A DNA stretch of 64,000 bases, from the NCBI RefSeq assembly GCF_900143215.1, contig NZ_FRDM01000001.1, positions 248,001 to 312,000 on the forward strand. Direction: 5' to 3'. The position numbers were made by a program, and so were the translations under genes. Source of the DNA: Geodermatophilus obscurus (GTDB lineage: Bacteria > Actinomycetota > Actinomycetes > Mycobacteriales > Geodermatophilaceae). The notes below the pieces were generated by a model that saw only the letters and a program-made list of their open reading frames with translations, was not told the DNA's origin and made no database searches. Within the stretch, counting starts at the first letter, position 1, and each line of letters begins with the position of its first letter. Shown one piece after another: positions 45,314-54,597 of this stretch.

Positions 45314-46041
45314 GCGACGTCCCGGCGCTGCCGGTCCCGCGGCTGGTCCTCTGGCGGCACGGGCGCACCGAGTGGAACGCCGCGGGGCGGTTCCAGGGCC
45401 AGCTGGACCCGCCGCTGGACGAGGTGGGCCGCCGCCAGGCGCGGCGGGCCGCCCCACACCTGGCCGCACCGCTGCCCGAGGGCACCCTCGTGGTCTCCAG
45501 CGACCTCGGGCGGGCCGCCGAGACCGCGGTCGCGCTCACCGACGTGCTCGGTGTGCCGCTGCGGCTGGACCCCCGCCTGCGCGAGGTCGACATGGGTTCG
45601 TGGGAGGGGCTGACCCGGCACGAGGTCGCCGAGCGCCATCCCGAGCAGTACGCCGACTGGCTGGCCGGCCGGCCCATCACCGGACGCGGTGGGGAGGACT
45701 CCGCCGACGTACCCGCGCGGGCGCTGGCCGCGCTGCGCGACCTCCCCGAGGCGCCGGCGGCCGTCGTCGTCACCCACGGTGGCACCTCCGCACGCCTGAT
45801 CGAGGCCCTGCTCGGACTGGGCCCCGAGCACCGCCGCGTCTTCGGCCCCCTCGCGAACTGTGCGTGGAGCGAGCTGGCCGAGCAGAGCGGCCGGTGGCGG
45901 CTGCTGCGGCACAACACCTCCGCACCCGAGCTGCCCGACGGCCCGGTTCCTCCGCCGCAGCCGGGCGCGCGTCGCCCGGACGCCGGCGCCAGCCCCGAGG
46001 AGGGCGCGCCGGGCCCCGCGCAGGACGCCGACGCACTGTGA
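45310..46041 (+). CDS. Histidine phosphatase family protein
   Basis: A 243-residue member of the phosphoglycerate mutase-like superfamily. The phospho-His motif is LWRHGRTEWNAAGRFQGQ (RHG near residue 18); the second catalytic His is in VVTHGGTSA. The family contains phosphatases of varied substrates, including glucosyl-3-phosphoglycerate phosphatase next to nadD-rsfS in mycobacteria, so that activity is a fair guess. A Pro-rich tail of about 40 residues follows. It overlaps rsfS by four bases. Confidence 0.88.
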   Translation: MSDVPALPVPRLVLWRHGRTEWNAAGRFQGQLDPPLDEVGRRQARRAAPHLAAPLPEGTLVVSSDLGRAAETAVALTDVLGVPLRLDPRLREVDMGSWEGLTRHEVAERHPEQYADWLAGRPITGRGGEDSADVPARALAALRDLPEAPAAVVVTHGGTSARLIEALLGLGPEHRRVFGPLANCAWSELAEQSGRWRLLRHNTSAPELPDGPVPPPQPGARRPDAGASPEEGAPGPAQDADAL

Positions 46042-46079
46042 TCCCCGCCGTGGCCGCTCGGCCGCGGGAGGGCGCGGGC

Positions 46080-46085
46080 TAGCCT
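46080..46085 (+). promoter_or_regulatory. -10 element TAGCCT of the degV gene
   Basis: TAGCCT ends 6 bases before ATG 46092, the leaderless spacing. Confidence 0.55.
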
Positions 46086-46091
46086 CGCCGG

Positions 46092-46982
46092 ATGCCCGTC
46101 GCCGTGGTCACCGACTCCTCGGCGTACCTGCCCGCCCGGCTGCTCGAGCAGTACGCCGTCGAGGTGGTCCCGCTCTACGTGGTCCTGGCCGGGCACTCCG
46201 GCCGCGAGGGGGCCGACATCGGGCCGGCGGACGTCGCCCGGGCGCTCGGCACCCGCGGGCAGCGGGTCTCGACCTCTCGGCCGACCCCCGGCGACTTCGT
46301 CGCCGCCTACCGCCGGCGGCTGGACGCCGGGGCCGACCACATCGTCTCGGTGCACCTGTCCGCGGAGCTCTCCGGCACGGTGGACGCCGCCCGGCTGGCT
46401 GCCACCCAGGTCGGCGAGCACATCGTGACGGTCGTCGACTCGCGCTCCGCGGCGATGGGCAACGGGTTCGCCGTGCTCGCCGCGGCCCGGGCGGCAGCGC
46501 GCGGGGAGGACACGGCGACCGTGGCGGCGGCCGCCCGGGACACCGCCGCCGCCACCCGCACGCTGTTCGTCGTGGACACCCTGGAGCACCTGCGCCGGGG
46601 CGGCCGCATCGGGCACGCCGCCTCGATGATCGGCACCGCGCTCTCGGTCAAGCCGGTCCTGCACGTCGCCGACGGCCGGGTGGTGCCGCTGGAGAAGGTG
46701 CGCACGACGGCCCGGGCCCTCGTCCGCCTGGTCCAGCGGGCGGTGGAGGCCGCGGCCGGGCAGCCGGTCATGGTGGCCGTGCACCACCTGGCCGCCCCGG
46801 AGCGGGCCGAGCGGCTGGCCGCCGACCTCAAGGAGCGGGTGCCCGGTCTGCGCGAGCTCTACGTCAGCGAGCTCGGCGCGGCGATCGGCGCCCACGTCGG
46901 GCCGGGCGCCGTGGGCCTCGTCGTGGCCCCGGCCGCGACGGCACCCGCGCAGGACCAACCGCAGCAGGCAGAGGACCGGTAG
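46092..46982 (+). CDS. DegV family fatty acid-binding protein
   Basis: A 296-residue DegV protein, a fatty-acid carrier (FakB-like) fold. Family blocks are VAVVTDSSAYLP at the N-terminus, STSRPTPGDFVAAYRR, SVHLSAELSGTVDAARLAA, VVDSRSAAMGNGF and the C-terminal SELGAAIGAHVGPGAVGLVV. FakA is not nearby. It ends in TAG. It stands alone between the phosphatase and comEA genes, with its own leaderless promoter. Confidence 0.94.
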   Translation: MPVAVVTDSSAYLPARLLEQYAVEVVPLYVVLAGHSGREGADIGPADVARALGTRGQRVSTSRPTPGDFVAAYRRRLDAGADHIVSVHLSAELSGTVDAARLAATQVGEHIVTVVDSRSAAMGNGFAVLAAARAAARGEDTATVAAAARDTAAATRTLFVVDTLEHLRRGGRIGHAASMIGTALSVKPVLHVADGRVVPLEKVRTTARALVRLVQRAVEAAAGQPVMVAVHHLAAPERAERLAADLKERVPGLRELYVSELGAAIGAHVGPGAVGLVVAPAATAPAQDQPQQAEDR

Positions 46983-47106
46983 CCGGCAGGGGCTGAGCAC
47001 CGGCGCAGCGTGCCCGCCTGGGCCGGCTCCGGGCTCGTCGGGATCCACAGCGGCCAGGCCCGTCCACAGTTCGTCGTCGGCCCGGCCGATCGGAGGCGTC
47101 GCTCCC

Positions 47107-47112
47107 TAGCGT
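47107..47112 (+). promoter_or_regulatory. -10 element TAGCGT of comEA
   Basis: TAGCGT ends 7 bases before GTG 47120, the leaderless spacing. Confidence 0.55.
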
Positions 47113-47119
47113 CGCGCCG

Positions 47120-47947
47120 GTGCGCCTCTCCTCCCGCCGCAGCGATGACGCCGACCTGATCCGGCAACGGCTGCGGGTCCTGCTGGACGAGCGCCGTCCA
47201 CCGGGCTGGGTGCCCGACGAGGAGGCGCTCGACGCCGAAGGGGAGGAGGAGGGCCCGGTCGCGGCGGCGGACGACGGGCTGCCCGCCGGCCTCGGGCGGC
47301 ACCGTGCCCCCGACAGCGCCGTCCGGGTGGCCCCCGGGCGCCGCGCCGTGTGGTCGCTGTGGGTCGTCGGCCTGCTCGCCGCGCTCCTGGTGGTCGGGAG
47401 CACGTGGTCCGGCCGCCCGCAGGTGGAGCCCGCGCCGGCCGAACCCGCACCCGCCGCGTCCCCGGCCGCGGAGGGCCCGGCCGCGGCGCCGCCGGTGGGG
47501 GTCGCGACGGACTCCGCGGCCACGGTCGTCGTCTCGGTGGTGGGGTCGGTGGCCCGGCCCGGGCTGGTCACCCTGCCCGAGGGGGCGCGGATCGCCGACG
47601 CGGTGACGGCCGCGGGCGGGCTGCTGCCCGACGCCGACCTCGCCTCGGTCAACCTCGCCGCCGTCGTCTCCGACGGCCAGCAGGTGGCGGTCGGCGTCCC
47701 CGGCGCGGCGCCGGCCGGCGGCACCGTCGGCAGAACGGACGCTCCGTCCGGTACCGGCCCGGTGGACCTCAATGCGGCCACCGCTGCCGACCTCGACGCG
47801 CTGCCGGGGATCGGGCCGGTCCTCGCCCAGCGGATCGTGGAGCACCGCGAGCGCAACGGGCCCTTCCGCAGCGTGGAGCAGCTCGACGACGTCCCCGGCA
47901 TCGGCCCGGCCACCTACGCCGAGCTGGCCGAGCTGGTGACCGTGTGA
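47120..47947 (+). CDS. comEA: ComEA family DNA-binding protein
   Basis: A 275-residue envelope protein of the DNA uptake type. A charged N-terminal part is followed by one membrane helix (about residues 76-95, VWSLWVVGLLAALLVVGS), a Pro/Ala linker, an SLBB domain (VSVVGSVARPGLVTLPEGARIADAVTAAGG) and C-terminal helix-hairpin-helix motifs (VDLNAATAADLDALPGIGPVLAQRI). It is followed directly by comEC. Whether the organism is naturally competent cannot be told, since most of the pilus genes are not in the window. Confidence 0.94.
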   Translation: MRLSSRRSDDADLIRQRLRVLLDERRPPGWVPDEEALDAEGEEEGPVAAADDGLPAGLGRHRAPDSAVRVAPGRRAVWSLWVVGLLAALLVVGSTWSGRPQVEPAPAEPAPAASPAAEGPAAAPPVGVATDSAATVVVSVVGSVARPGLVTLPEGARIADAVTAAGGLLPDADLASVNLAAVVSDGQQVAVGVPGAAPAGGTVGRTDAPSGTGPVDLNAATAADLDALPGIGPVLAQRIVEHRERNGPFRSVEQLDDVPGIGPATYAELAELVTV

Positions 47948-50900
47948 GGTCGGCGCCGGAGCGCTGGTCGTGGGTGGACCTGCGGCTCGCGCCCGTGGCG
48001 GCGACGGTCTGGGGCGCCACCCTGCTGGCGCCGCTGCTGCCGGTCCCGGTGCTGGCCGGCGCGGTACCGGTCGCCGTCCTCGCCGCGGTCTGGGTGTCCT
48101 GGCGCAGCCGCTCACCCGCCGCGGTCGTGCTGCTGGGTGTCCTGGCCGGGCTGGCCGTCACCGCGGCGACCGCGGCGGTGCGGGAGGCCGCACGGGAGGC
48201 CTCACCGCTCGCCGGGGCCGCCGGGGAACGCCGCACCGTCGACCTCGACCTGGAACTGGACGGCGACCCGACGGCGGTCCGCGGGGGAGGCCCGCCGCGC
48301 GTCGTCGTCGAGGCCACGGTCACCGCGCTGCACGACGGCGGGACGCGTACCCGGCTGGACGACGCCGTGGTCCTCTTCGGCTCCGCCGACGAGTGGCTCG
48401 GACTGCTGCCGGGCCAGGCCGTGCGCGTCCGGGCCGCGGTCTCCCCGGCCGCCGCGGAGGAGGGCCTGGTGGCCCGGCTGTCGGCGCGGGCGCCGCCGGC
48501 GTCGGTGGGCGACCCGCGGTGGACGCAGCGGGTCGCCGGCGACCTGCGGGAGGAGCTGCGCGGGTCCGCCGTCGACGTGCTCGGGCCGCAGGCAGGTGGG
48601 CTGCTGCCCGGCCTGGTCGTGGGGGACACGCGGTCGATGGACCCGGTGCTCGTCGAGGACTTCCGGCGGGCAGGGCTCGCCCACCTGACGGCCGTGTCCG
48701 GGGCGAACGTGGCGATCGTGCTCGCCGGGGTGCTCGCACCGCTGCGCCGGCGGGCGGTCGACCGGCGCGTGCAGGCGCTGGTCGCGGCGGTAGCGCTCGC
48801 CGGGTTCGTGGTGCTCGCCCGGCCCAGCGCCAGCGTCGTCCGCGCGGCGGCCATGGGCGCGGTGACGCTGCTGGCGCTGGCGGCCGGCCGGTCCCGCGCG
48901 GCCCTGCCGGCACTGGGCGCGGCCGTCGTCGTGCTGCTGCTCCTCGACCCCGGCCTCGCGCGGGACGCCGGCTTCGCCCTCTCCGTCGCGGCCACGGCGG
49001 CCATCGTGCTGCTGTCACCGGGCTGGTCCCGACGCCTGCGCGGCCGCGGCTGGCCGCTGCCGCTGGCCGACGCGGTGGCCGTCGCCGCGGCCGCGGGGCT
49101 GGCCACCGCGCCGCTGGTGGCCGGACTCTCCGGTCTGGTGAGCCCGGTGTCGCTGCCGGCCAACCTGCTCGCCGCGCCGGCCGTCGCCCCGGCCACCGTG
49201 CTGGGCCTGCTGGCCGCGCTCGCGCACCCGGTCCTGCCCCCGGTCGGCGATGCGCTCGTCTGGCTGGCGGGGTGGCCGGTGCGGTGGCTGGTCGTCGTCG
49301 CGCAGCGCGCCGCGGCGCTGCCCGACGGCGCCACCGGCTGGCCGGCCGGCATCCGGGGCGCGGTGCTGCTGACCGTGCTGATCCTGGCGGTCGGCTGGCT
49401 GCTGTGGCGCTTCCCCCGCACCCGGCCGCTGGCGCTCGCGGCTCTCGTCGGCGTCGTGGTGCTGGGCTGGCCGCTGCGACAGCTGACCCGCGGCTGGCCG
49501 CCCGAGCACACCGTCCTCGTCGCCTGCGACGTCGGCCAGGGTGACGCCCTGGTGGTGCCGACCGCACCGGGGGAGGGACTGCTCGTCGACGCCGGGCCCG
49601 ACGTCGGTTCGGTCGACCGCTGCCTGGACCGGCTCGGGATCGACACGCTGCCCCTGGTGCTGCTCACCCACCTCGACGCCGACCACGTCGGCGGACTGGC
49701 CGGGGCGCTGTCCGGCAGGGCGGTCGGCGTGGTCGCCACCGGCACGCTCTCGCCCGCCGAGGACCGGGCCGGCCGCCTGGATGCCGCGGTGCGCCGGACG
49801 GGCGCCGAGCGGGAGGTCCTCGTCTCGGGGGACCGCCGCACGGTCGGGACGGCGACGATCGAGGTGCTCGCCCCGCCGCCGGAGGTCGCCACGGCCGCGG
49901 TGCCGGCCAACGACCTGTCACTGGTGGTCCGCGTGACCCAGCGCGGGCTCCGGGTCCTGCTCACCGGCGACCTGAGCGGTGCGGCGGAGGCGCGCATCGT
50001 CGCCCGCGGGGTCGACCTGCGGGCCGACGTGCTCAAGGTGCCGCACCACGGCAGCGCCGACGCCGACCGGGGCTTCTTCGCCGCCACCGGGGCGCGGGTG
50101 GCGCTGGTGTCCGTCGGCGCGGACAACACCTACGGGCACCCGACTGCACGGGTGCTGTCCTGGCTGGCGCAGCAGGGGGTGCGGGTGCACCGCACCGACC
50201 GGGCCGGCGACCTCGCGGTGGTCGGGGACGCCGGGGCCTGGGGCGTCGCCGGCCGCGGTCCCGGGGACGGCGTCGCCGCGGCCGGCCGGTCCGGCTCACC
50301 GGGGGAGGAGGGGGTCGGCGGGCCGGCCGTCGTCCGCGCGGGACGGCGGGAGCGTCGGCACCGCGTGACACCATGCCGGCGTGGCCGCAGCACCCCCCGC
50401 ACCGACCTCCCGCCTGCGCGCCGTGGTCGGCGAGGAGGAGCTGCTGCGCTCCCGCGCCGTGTCCGCCGTGCGCGCCGCCGTGCTCGAGCGCCACCCCGAC
50501 GCCGAGCTGCACGAGCTGCCGGCGCAGGGCCTGCCCGTCGGTCAGCTGGCCGACGTCCTCGCCCCCTCGCTGTTCGGCACGCACCGGCTGGTCGTCGTCA
50601 CGGGGGTGCACGAGGCCGCCGGCGCGCTCGTCGAGGCGCTCACCGGCTACACCAAGGACCCCGACCCCGACCTGACGCTCGTGGTCGTGCACTCCGGCGG
50701 GAAGCGCAACGAGGCGCTGGTCAAGGCCTTCACCGCCGCCGGGGCGGCCGTCGACGACTGCCCGAAGGTCAGCTCGGTGGGCGACCGGATCGCCTTCGTG
50801 CGCAACGAGGTCCGCTCGGCGGGTGGCCGGATCACCCCGGACGCGGCGTCGGCGCTGGTCGAGGCGATCGGTGCGGACCTGCGGCAGCTGTCCTCGGCGG

Positions 50901-51138
50901 CCACGCAGCTGGTCTCGGACTTCGGCGGCTCGATCGACGCCGACGCCGTCGCGCGGTTCCACCGCGGGCAGGCCGAGGTCACCGGCTTCACCGTCGCCGA
51001 GCGGGTTCTCGTCGGCGACCGGCAGGGCTCGTTGGAGATGCTGCGCTGGGCGCTGCAGCGCGGCGTCGCGCACGTGCTCATCGCCGACGCGATCGCCGAC
51101 GGGGTGCGGACCGCGGCGCGGGTCTCCTCGGTCCGTAG
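47944..51138 (+). CDS. comEC: ComEC/Rec2 family DNA channel, frame runs far into holA
   Basis: Membrane channel for single-stranded DNA entry. GTG 47944 overlaps the comEA stop. The competence domain has many helices (about residues 10-65 and 250-510, with GLVVGDTRSMDPVLVEDFRRAGLAHLTAVSGANVAIV), then a metallo-beta-lactamase domain (VACDVGQGDALVV, LTHLDADHVGG, VPHHGSAD) ending near 50230. The same frame has no stop until 51138, giving a 1064-residue protein whose last 250 residues are Arg/Ala/Gly-rich and overlap holA by 758 bases. The extension looks like a shadow of holA. A nearby stop in another frame (TGA 50366-50368) would end comEC 12 bases before holA, so a frameshift near 50240-50360 is likely. 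Confidence 0.85.
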   Translation: MRSAPERWSWVDLRLAPVAATVWGATLLAPLLPVPVLAGAVPVAVLAAVWVSWRSRSPAAVVLLGVLAGLAVTAATAAVREAAREASPLAGAAGERRTVDLDLELDGDPTAVRGGGPPRVVVEATVTALHDGGTRTRLDDAVVLFGSADEWLGLLPGQAVRVRAAVSPAAAEEGLVARLSARAPPASVGDPRWTQRVAGDLREELRGSAVDVLGPQAGGLLPGLVVGDTRSMDPVLVEDFRRAGLAHLTAVSGANVAIVLAGVLAPLRRRAVDRRVQALVAAVALAGFVVLARPSASVVRAAAMGAVTLLALAAGRSRAALPALGAAVVVLLLLDPGLARDAGFALSVAATAAIVLLSPGWSRRLRGRGWPLPLADAVAVAAAAGLATAPLVAGLSGLVSPVSLPANLLAAPAVAPATVLGLLAALAHPVLPPVGDALVWLAGWPVRWLVVVAQRAAALPDGATGWPAGIRGAVLLTVLILAVGWLLWRFPRTRPLALAALVGVVVLGWPLRQLTRGWPPEHTVLVACDVGQGDALVVPTAPGEGLLVDAGPDVGSVDRCLDRLGIDTLPLVLLTHLDADHVGGLAGALSGRAVGVVATGTLSPAEDRAGRLDAAVRRTGAEREVLVSGDRRTVGTATIEVLAPPPEVATAAVPANDLSLVVRVTQRGLRVLLTGDLSGAAEARIVARGVDLRADVLKVPHHGSADADRGFFAATGARVALVSVGADNTYGHPTARVLSWLAQQGVRVHRTDRAGDLAVVGDAGAWGVAGRGPGDGVAAAGRSGSPGEEGVGGPAVVRAGRRERRHRVTPCRRGRSTPRTDLPPARRGRRGGAAALPRRVRRARRRARAPPRRRAARAAGAGPARRSAGRRPRPLAVRHAPAGRRHGGARGRRRARRGAHRLHQGPRPRPDARGRALRREAQRGAGQGLHRRRGGRRRLPEGQLGGRPDRLRAQRGPLGGWPDHPGRGVGAGRGDRCGPAAAVLGGHAAGLGLRRLDRRRRRRAVPPRAGRGHRLHRRRAGSRRRPAGLVGDAALGAAARRRARAHRRRDRRRGADRGAGLLGP

Positions 51139-51373
51139 CGCCAACCCCGGCGACCTGGCGCGCACGCTCAAGATGCCGCCGTGGAAGGTCAAGCGGGCGC
51201 AGTCGCAGGCGCGGGGCTGGAGCATCGAGGGCCTGCAGCAGGCGATCGGCGTGGCAGCCGAGCTCAATGCCGACGTCAAGGGTGCCGCTGCCAGCGCCGA
51301 CTACGCACTCGAGAGCGCCATCCGGCGGATCGTCGCCATCAGGCGGGAGACCGGGCGCGGCGTGCGCGGCTGA
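50381..51373 (+). CDS. holA: DNA polymerase III delta subunit
   Basis: Clamp-loader subunit of 330 residues. LRAVVGEEELLRSRAVSAVRAAVLERHPDAELHELPA is the family start; the AAA+-like core and C-terminal helical domain (GFTVAERVLVGDRQGSLEMLRWALQRGV ... KMPPWKVKRAQSQARGW) follow. It lies between comEC and rpsT, the common actinobacterial position. GTG 50381 gives the normal length. Confidence 0.95.
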   Translation: MAAAPPAPTSRLRAVVGEEELLRSRAVSAVRAAVLERHPDAELHELPAQGLPVGQLADVLAPSLFGTHRLVVVTGVHEAAGALVEALTGYTKDPDPDLTLVVVHSGGKRNEALVKAFTAAGAAVDDCPKVSSVGDRIAFVRNEVRSAGGRITPDAASALVEAIGADLRQLSSAATQLVSDFGGSIDADAVARFHRGQAEVTGFTVAERVLVGDRQGSLEMLRWALQRGVAHVLIADAIADGVRTAARVSSVRSANPGDLARTLKMPPWKVKRAQSQARGWSIEGLQQAIGVAAELNADVKGAAASADYALESAIRRIVAIRRETGRGVRG

Positions 51374-51402
51374 CCGCGGCGGACACGGGCGACCCCTGGG
51401 TG

Positions 51403-51441
51403 CGACGAGCCCCCGTCCCGCAAGGGGAGGGGGGCTCGTCG
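51403..51441. terminator. Bidirectional terminator between holA and rpsT
   Basis: CGACGAGCCCCC (51403-51414) and GGGGGCTCGTCG (51430-51441) are perfect 12-base arms between the convergent holA and rpsT genes. Confidence 0.88.
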
Positions 51442-51467
51442 GACGGCATCGCGGACGCGGCCGGGGG

Positions 51468-51734
51468 TCAGCTGGAAAGGCCGGACAGCTGCTTGGCCAT
51501 GCCCGACTTGCGGTTCGCGGCCTGGTTCTTGTGGATGACGCCCTTGCTGGCGGCCTTGTCCAGCGCCTTGCTGGCGGTCTGCAGCGCGGTCGTCGCGGCC
51601 GCGGCGTCCCCGGTGGCAGCGGCCGCGCGGAAGCGGCGGACGGCCGTCTTCAGGGCGGACTTGACGGCAACGTTGCGCTGACGCGCCTTCTCGTTGGTCT
51701 TGTTCCGCTTGATCTGGGACTTGATGTTCGCCAC
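51468..51734 (-). CDS. rpsT: 30S ribosomal protein S20
   Basis: An 88-residue small-subunit protein that binds 16S rRNA. The typical basic start is [20 protein letters not shown], followed by [20 protein letters not shown]. It is convergent with holA and divergent from lepA. Confidence 0.98.
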   Translation of the reverse strand: MANIKSQIKRNKTNEKARQRNVAVKSALKTAVRRFRAAAATGDAAAATTALQTASKALDKAASKGVIHKNQAANRKSGMAKQLSGLSS

Positions 51735-51916
51735 GCGTGAGCCTCGGGGGTGTCTCGGAGGGGGGTACTTCTGGACAATGCGTCCGGACGGCGTGCGTCA
51801 GCGGACCGGTCTGCCAAGATACCAGCGTCGCCTGGCCGGCCCCAACCCGCGGGTACGCGCCCGGGCCCCGGGCGTGCGCTGGACGAGGCGGCGGGCCGTG
51901 GGACGATGGGGGCACT

Positions 51917-53761
51917 GTGACGACTCCCGCCTACACCGACCCGGCCCGCATCCGGAACTTCTGCATCATCGCCCACATCGACCACGGCAAGTCGACGCTG
52001 GCCGACCGGATGCTCGAGGTCACCGGCCTCGTCGAGGGCCGTCACATGCGCGCCCAGTACCTCGACCGCATGGACATCGAGCGCGAGCGCGGCATCACCA
52101 TCAAGGCGCAGAACGTGCGGCTGCCGTGGACCCCGCGGTCAGGAGCGCACAGCGGCACCGAGTACGTGCTCGACATGATCGACACCCCGGGGCACGTCGA
52201 CTTCACCTACGAGGTGTCGCGGTCCCTGGCCGCCTGCGAGGGCGCGGTCCTCCTGGTCGACGCCGCACAGGGCATCGAGGCGCAGACGCTGGCCAACCTG
52301 TACCTGGCGCTGGAGAACGACCTCGCGATCATCCCGGTGCTGAACAAGATCGACCTGCCGGCCGCCCAGCCCGAGCGGTACGCCGAGGAGATCGCGCACA
52401 TCATCGGCTGCGAGCCCGACGACGTCCTGCGGGTCAGCGGCAAGACCGGTGTCGGCGTCCCCGAGTTGCTGGACCGGATCGTCGAGGAGATCCCCGCCCC
52501 GACGGGCGTCGCCCAGGGGCCGGCCCGGGCGATGATCTTCGACTCCGTCTACGACATCTACCGCGGCGTCATCACCTACGTCCGCGTCGTCGACGGCCGG
52601 ATCTCGGCCCGTGACAAGATCAAGATGATGTCGACCGGCGCGACCCACGAACTGCTGGAGATCGGCGTCATCTCCCCGGAGCCCAAGCCGGTCGAGAGCC
52701 TCGGCGTCGGCGAGGTCGGCTACTTCATCACCGGGGTGAAGGACGTCCGCCAGTCCCGGGTCGGTGACACGGTCACCCTGCAGCACAAGCCGGCGGCCGA
52801 GTCGATCGGCGGCTACCGCGACCCCAAGCCGATGGTCTACTCCGGCCTCTACCCGATCGACGGCAGCGAGTACCCGCTGCTGCGCGAGGCGCTGGACAAG
52901 CTGCTGCTCAACGACGCCGCGCTGACCTACGAGCCGGAGACGTCCGCCGCGCTCGGGTTCGGGTTCCGCGTCGGCTTCCTCGGCCTGCTGCACCTGGAGA
53001 TCGTCCGCGAGCGGCTGGAGCGCGAGGCCGGCATCAGCCTCATCTCCACCGCGCCGAACGTCGTCTACCGGGTGGTCATGGAGGACGGCAGCGAGATCAC
53101 CGTGACCAACCCCAGCGACTGGCCCGAGGGCAAGATCGACAAGGTCTTCGAGCCGATCGTCAACGCGACGATCATCGCGCCCAGCGACTACACCGGCGCG
53201 ATCATGGAGCTGTGCCAGAGCCGCCGCGGGCAGCTCGGCGGTATGGATTACCTGAGCGAGTCGCGGGTCGAGCTGCGCTACACGCTGCCCCTCGGTGAGA
53301 TCATCTTCGACTTCTTCGACGCGCTGAAGTCGCGCACCCGCGGCTACGCCAGCCTCGACTACGCCGAGGCCGGCGAGCAGGAGTCGTCGCTGGTCAAGGT
53401 GGACATCCTGCTGCAGGGCGAGGCCGTCGACGCGTTCAGCGCGATCGTGCACAAGGACAAGGCCTACAGCTACGGCGTGATGATGGCCGGCAAGCTGCGC
53501 GAGCTCATCCCGCGGCAGCAGTTCGAGGTGCCCATCCAGGCCGCCGTCGGCTCCCGGGTCATCGCCCGCGAGACGGTCCGCGCCATCCGCAAGGACGTCC
53601 TCGCCAAGTGCTACGGCGGTGACATCTCCCGCAAGCGGAAGCTGCTGGAGAAGCAGAAGGAGGGCAAGAAGCGGATGAAGATGGTCGGCCGCGTCGAGGT
53701 CCCCCAGGAGGCCTTCGTGGCCGCGCTCTCCACCAACGAGTCCACCGCCTCCAAGAAGTGA
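51917..53761 (+). CDS. lepA: Elongation factor 4 (LepA)
   Basis: Ribosome-associated GTPase of 614 residues. The G domain has [15 protein letters not shown], the switch [18 protein letters not shown] and NKIDLPAA. The C-terminal domain [28 protein letters not shown] is diagnostic of LepA rather than EF-G. GTG 51917 matches the family start ([18 protein letters not shown]). It overlaps the MOSC gene by four bases (GTGA). Confidence 0.97.
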   Translation: MTTPAYTDPARIRNFCIIAHIDHGKSTLADRMLEVTGLVEGRHMRAQYLDRMDIERERGITIKAQNVRLPWTPRSGAHSGTEYVLDMIDTPGHVDFTYEVSRSLAACEGAVLLVDAAQGIEAQTLANLYLALENDLAIIPVLNKIDLPAAQPERYAEEIAHIIGCEPDDVLRVSGKTGVGVPELLDRIVEEIPAPTGVAQGPARAMIFDSVYDIYRGVITYVRVVDGRISARDKIKMMSTGATHELLEIGVISPEPKPVESLGVGEVGYFITGVKDVRQSRVGDTVTLQHKPAAESIGGYRDPKPMVYSGLYPIDGSEYPLLREALDKLLLNDAALTYEPETSAALGFGFRVGFLGLLHLEIVRERLEREAGISLISTAPNVVYRVVMEDGSEITVTNPSDWPEGKIDKVFEPIVNATIIAPSDYTGAIMELCQSRRGQLGGMDYLSESRVELRYTLPLGEIIFDFFDALKSRTRGYASLDYAEAGEQESSLVKVDILLQGEAVDAFSAIVHKDKAYSYGVMMAGKLRELIPRQQFEVPIQAAVGSRVIARETVRAIRKDVLAKCYGGDISRKRKLLEKQKEGKKRMKMVGRVEVPQEAFVAALSTNESTASKK

Positions 53762-54417
53762 CCCGCGGCCGCCTCGACGCGGTCTGCGTCTCCGGCTCCG
53801 ACCTGCTCCCGTTGCCCGGCCGGCGCCCGAACCGGAGCGGCATCGACAAGCGGCCGGTCGCCGGGCGGGTCGCCGTCCACCTGCTCGGCCTGGACGGCGA
53901 CGTCCAGGTCAACCGCAGGTACCACGGCGGCGAGGGCCAGGCGGTCTACGCCTACGCTCAGGAGGACGCCGGCTGGTGGGCCGCCGAGCTGGACCGCGAG
54001 CTGCCGGCCGGCCGGTTCGGCGAGAACCTGCGGACGACGGGCCTGGACCTCACCGGCGCGGTGCTGGGTGAGCGCTGGCGGGTCGGGACGGCGCTGCTCG
54101 AGGTGACCTCCTGCCGGATCCCGTGCGCCAACTTCGAGCGCTTCTGGGGCGTGCCGCAGCTGGTCAAGCGGTTCACCGCCCGCGGTGCCAGCGGCGCCTA
54201 TCTGCGGGTGCTCGAGACCGGGGACGTCGGCGCGGGCGACGCCGTCGAGGTGGTCTCCCGACCCGACCACGGCGTCACCGTGGGCCAGCTGTTCCGGGCG
54301 ACGACCACCCAGCGGCGCCGGCTGCCGGAGATCGCCCCCGCCCTCGAGCACCTGCCGCTCAGGGACCGACCGAAGGTCGCGGCCCGGATCCAGAAGCGGC
54401 TCGCCGCCACGGCCTGA
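53758..54417 (+). CDS. MOSC domain protein
   Basis: A 219-residue protein of the YiiM type: [57 protein letters not shown], and [14 protein letters not shown], which contains the conserved cysteine that serves as a molybdenum-sulfur site in the family. Relatives reduce N-hydroxylated compounds with the molybdenum cofactor. GTG start overlaps the lepA stop. Confidence 0.92.
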   Translation: MTRGRLDAVCVSGSDLLPLPGRRPNRSGIDKRPVAGRVAVHLLGLDGDVQVNRRYHGGEGQAVYAYAQEDAGWWAAELDRELPAGRFGENLRTTGLDLTGAVLGERWRVGTALLEVTSCRIPCANFERFWGVPQLVKRFTARGASGAYLRVLETGDVGAGDAVEVVSRPDHGVTVGQLFRATTTQRRRLPEIAPALEHLPLRDRPKVAARIQKRLAATA

Positions 54418-54597
54418 CCGGCCCGGCGCCTCCCGCGCCCGTGGTCCGCATCGCCGCCGGCCGGTCCGCACTCCATCAGCGTGCTCGTCACCGGTCCGGC
54501 GCGGGAGCCTGGCGCCGCGGGCCTGCGGTCCTTCCGCTGCCCGCTCCCCGGTTCCACCATCGGGGGGCATCGGACAGCTGGCCGCCGGGAGGTACCG

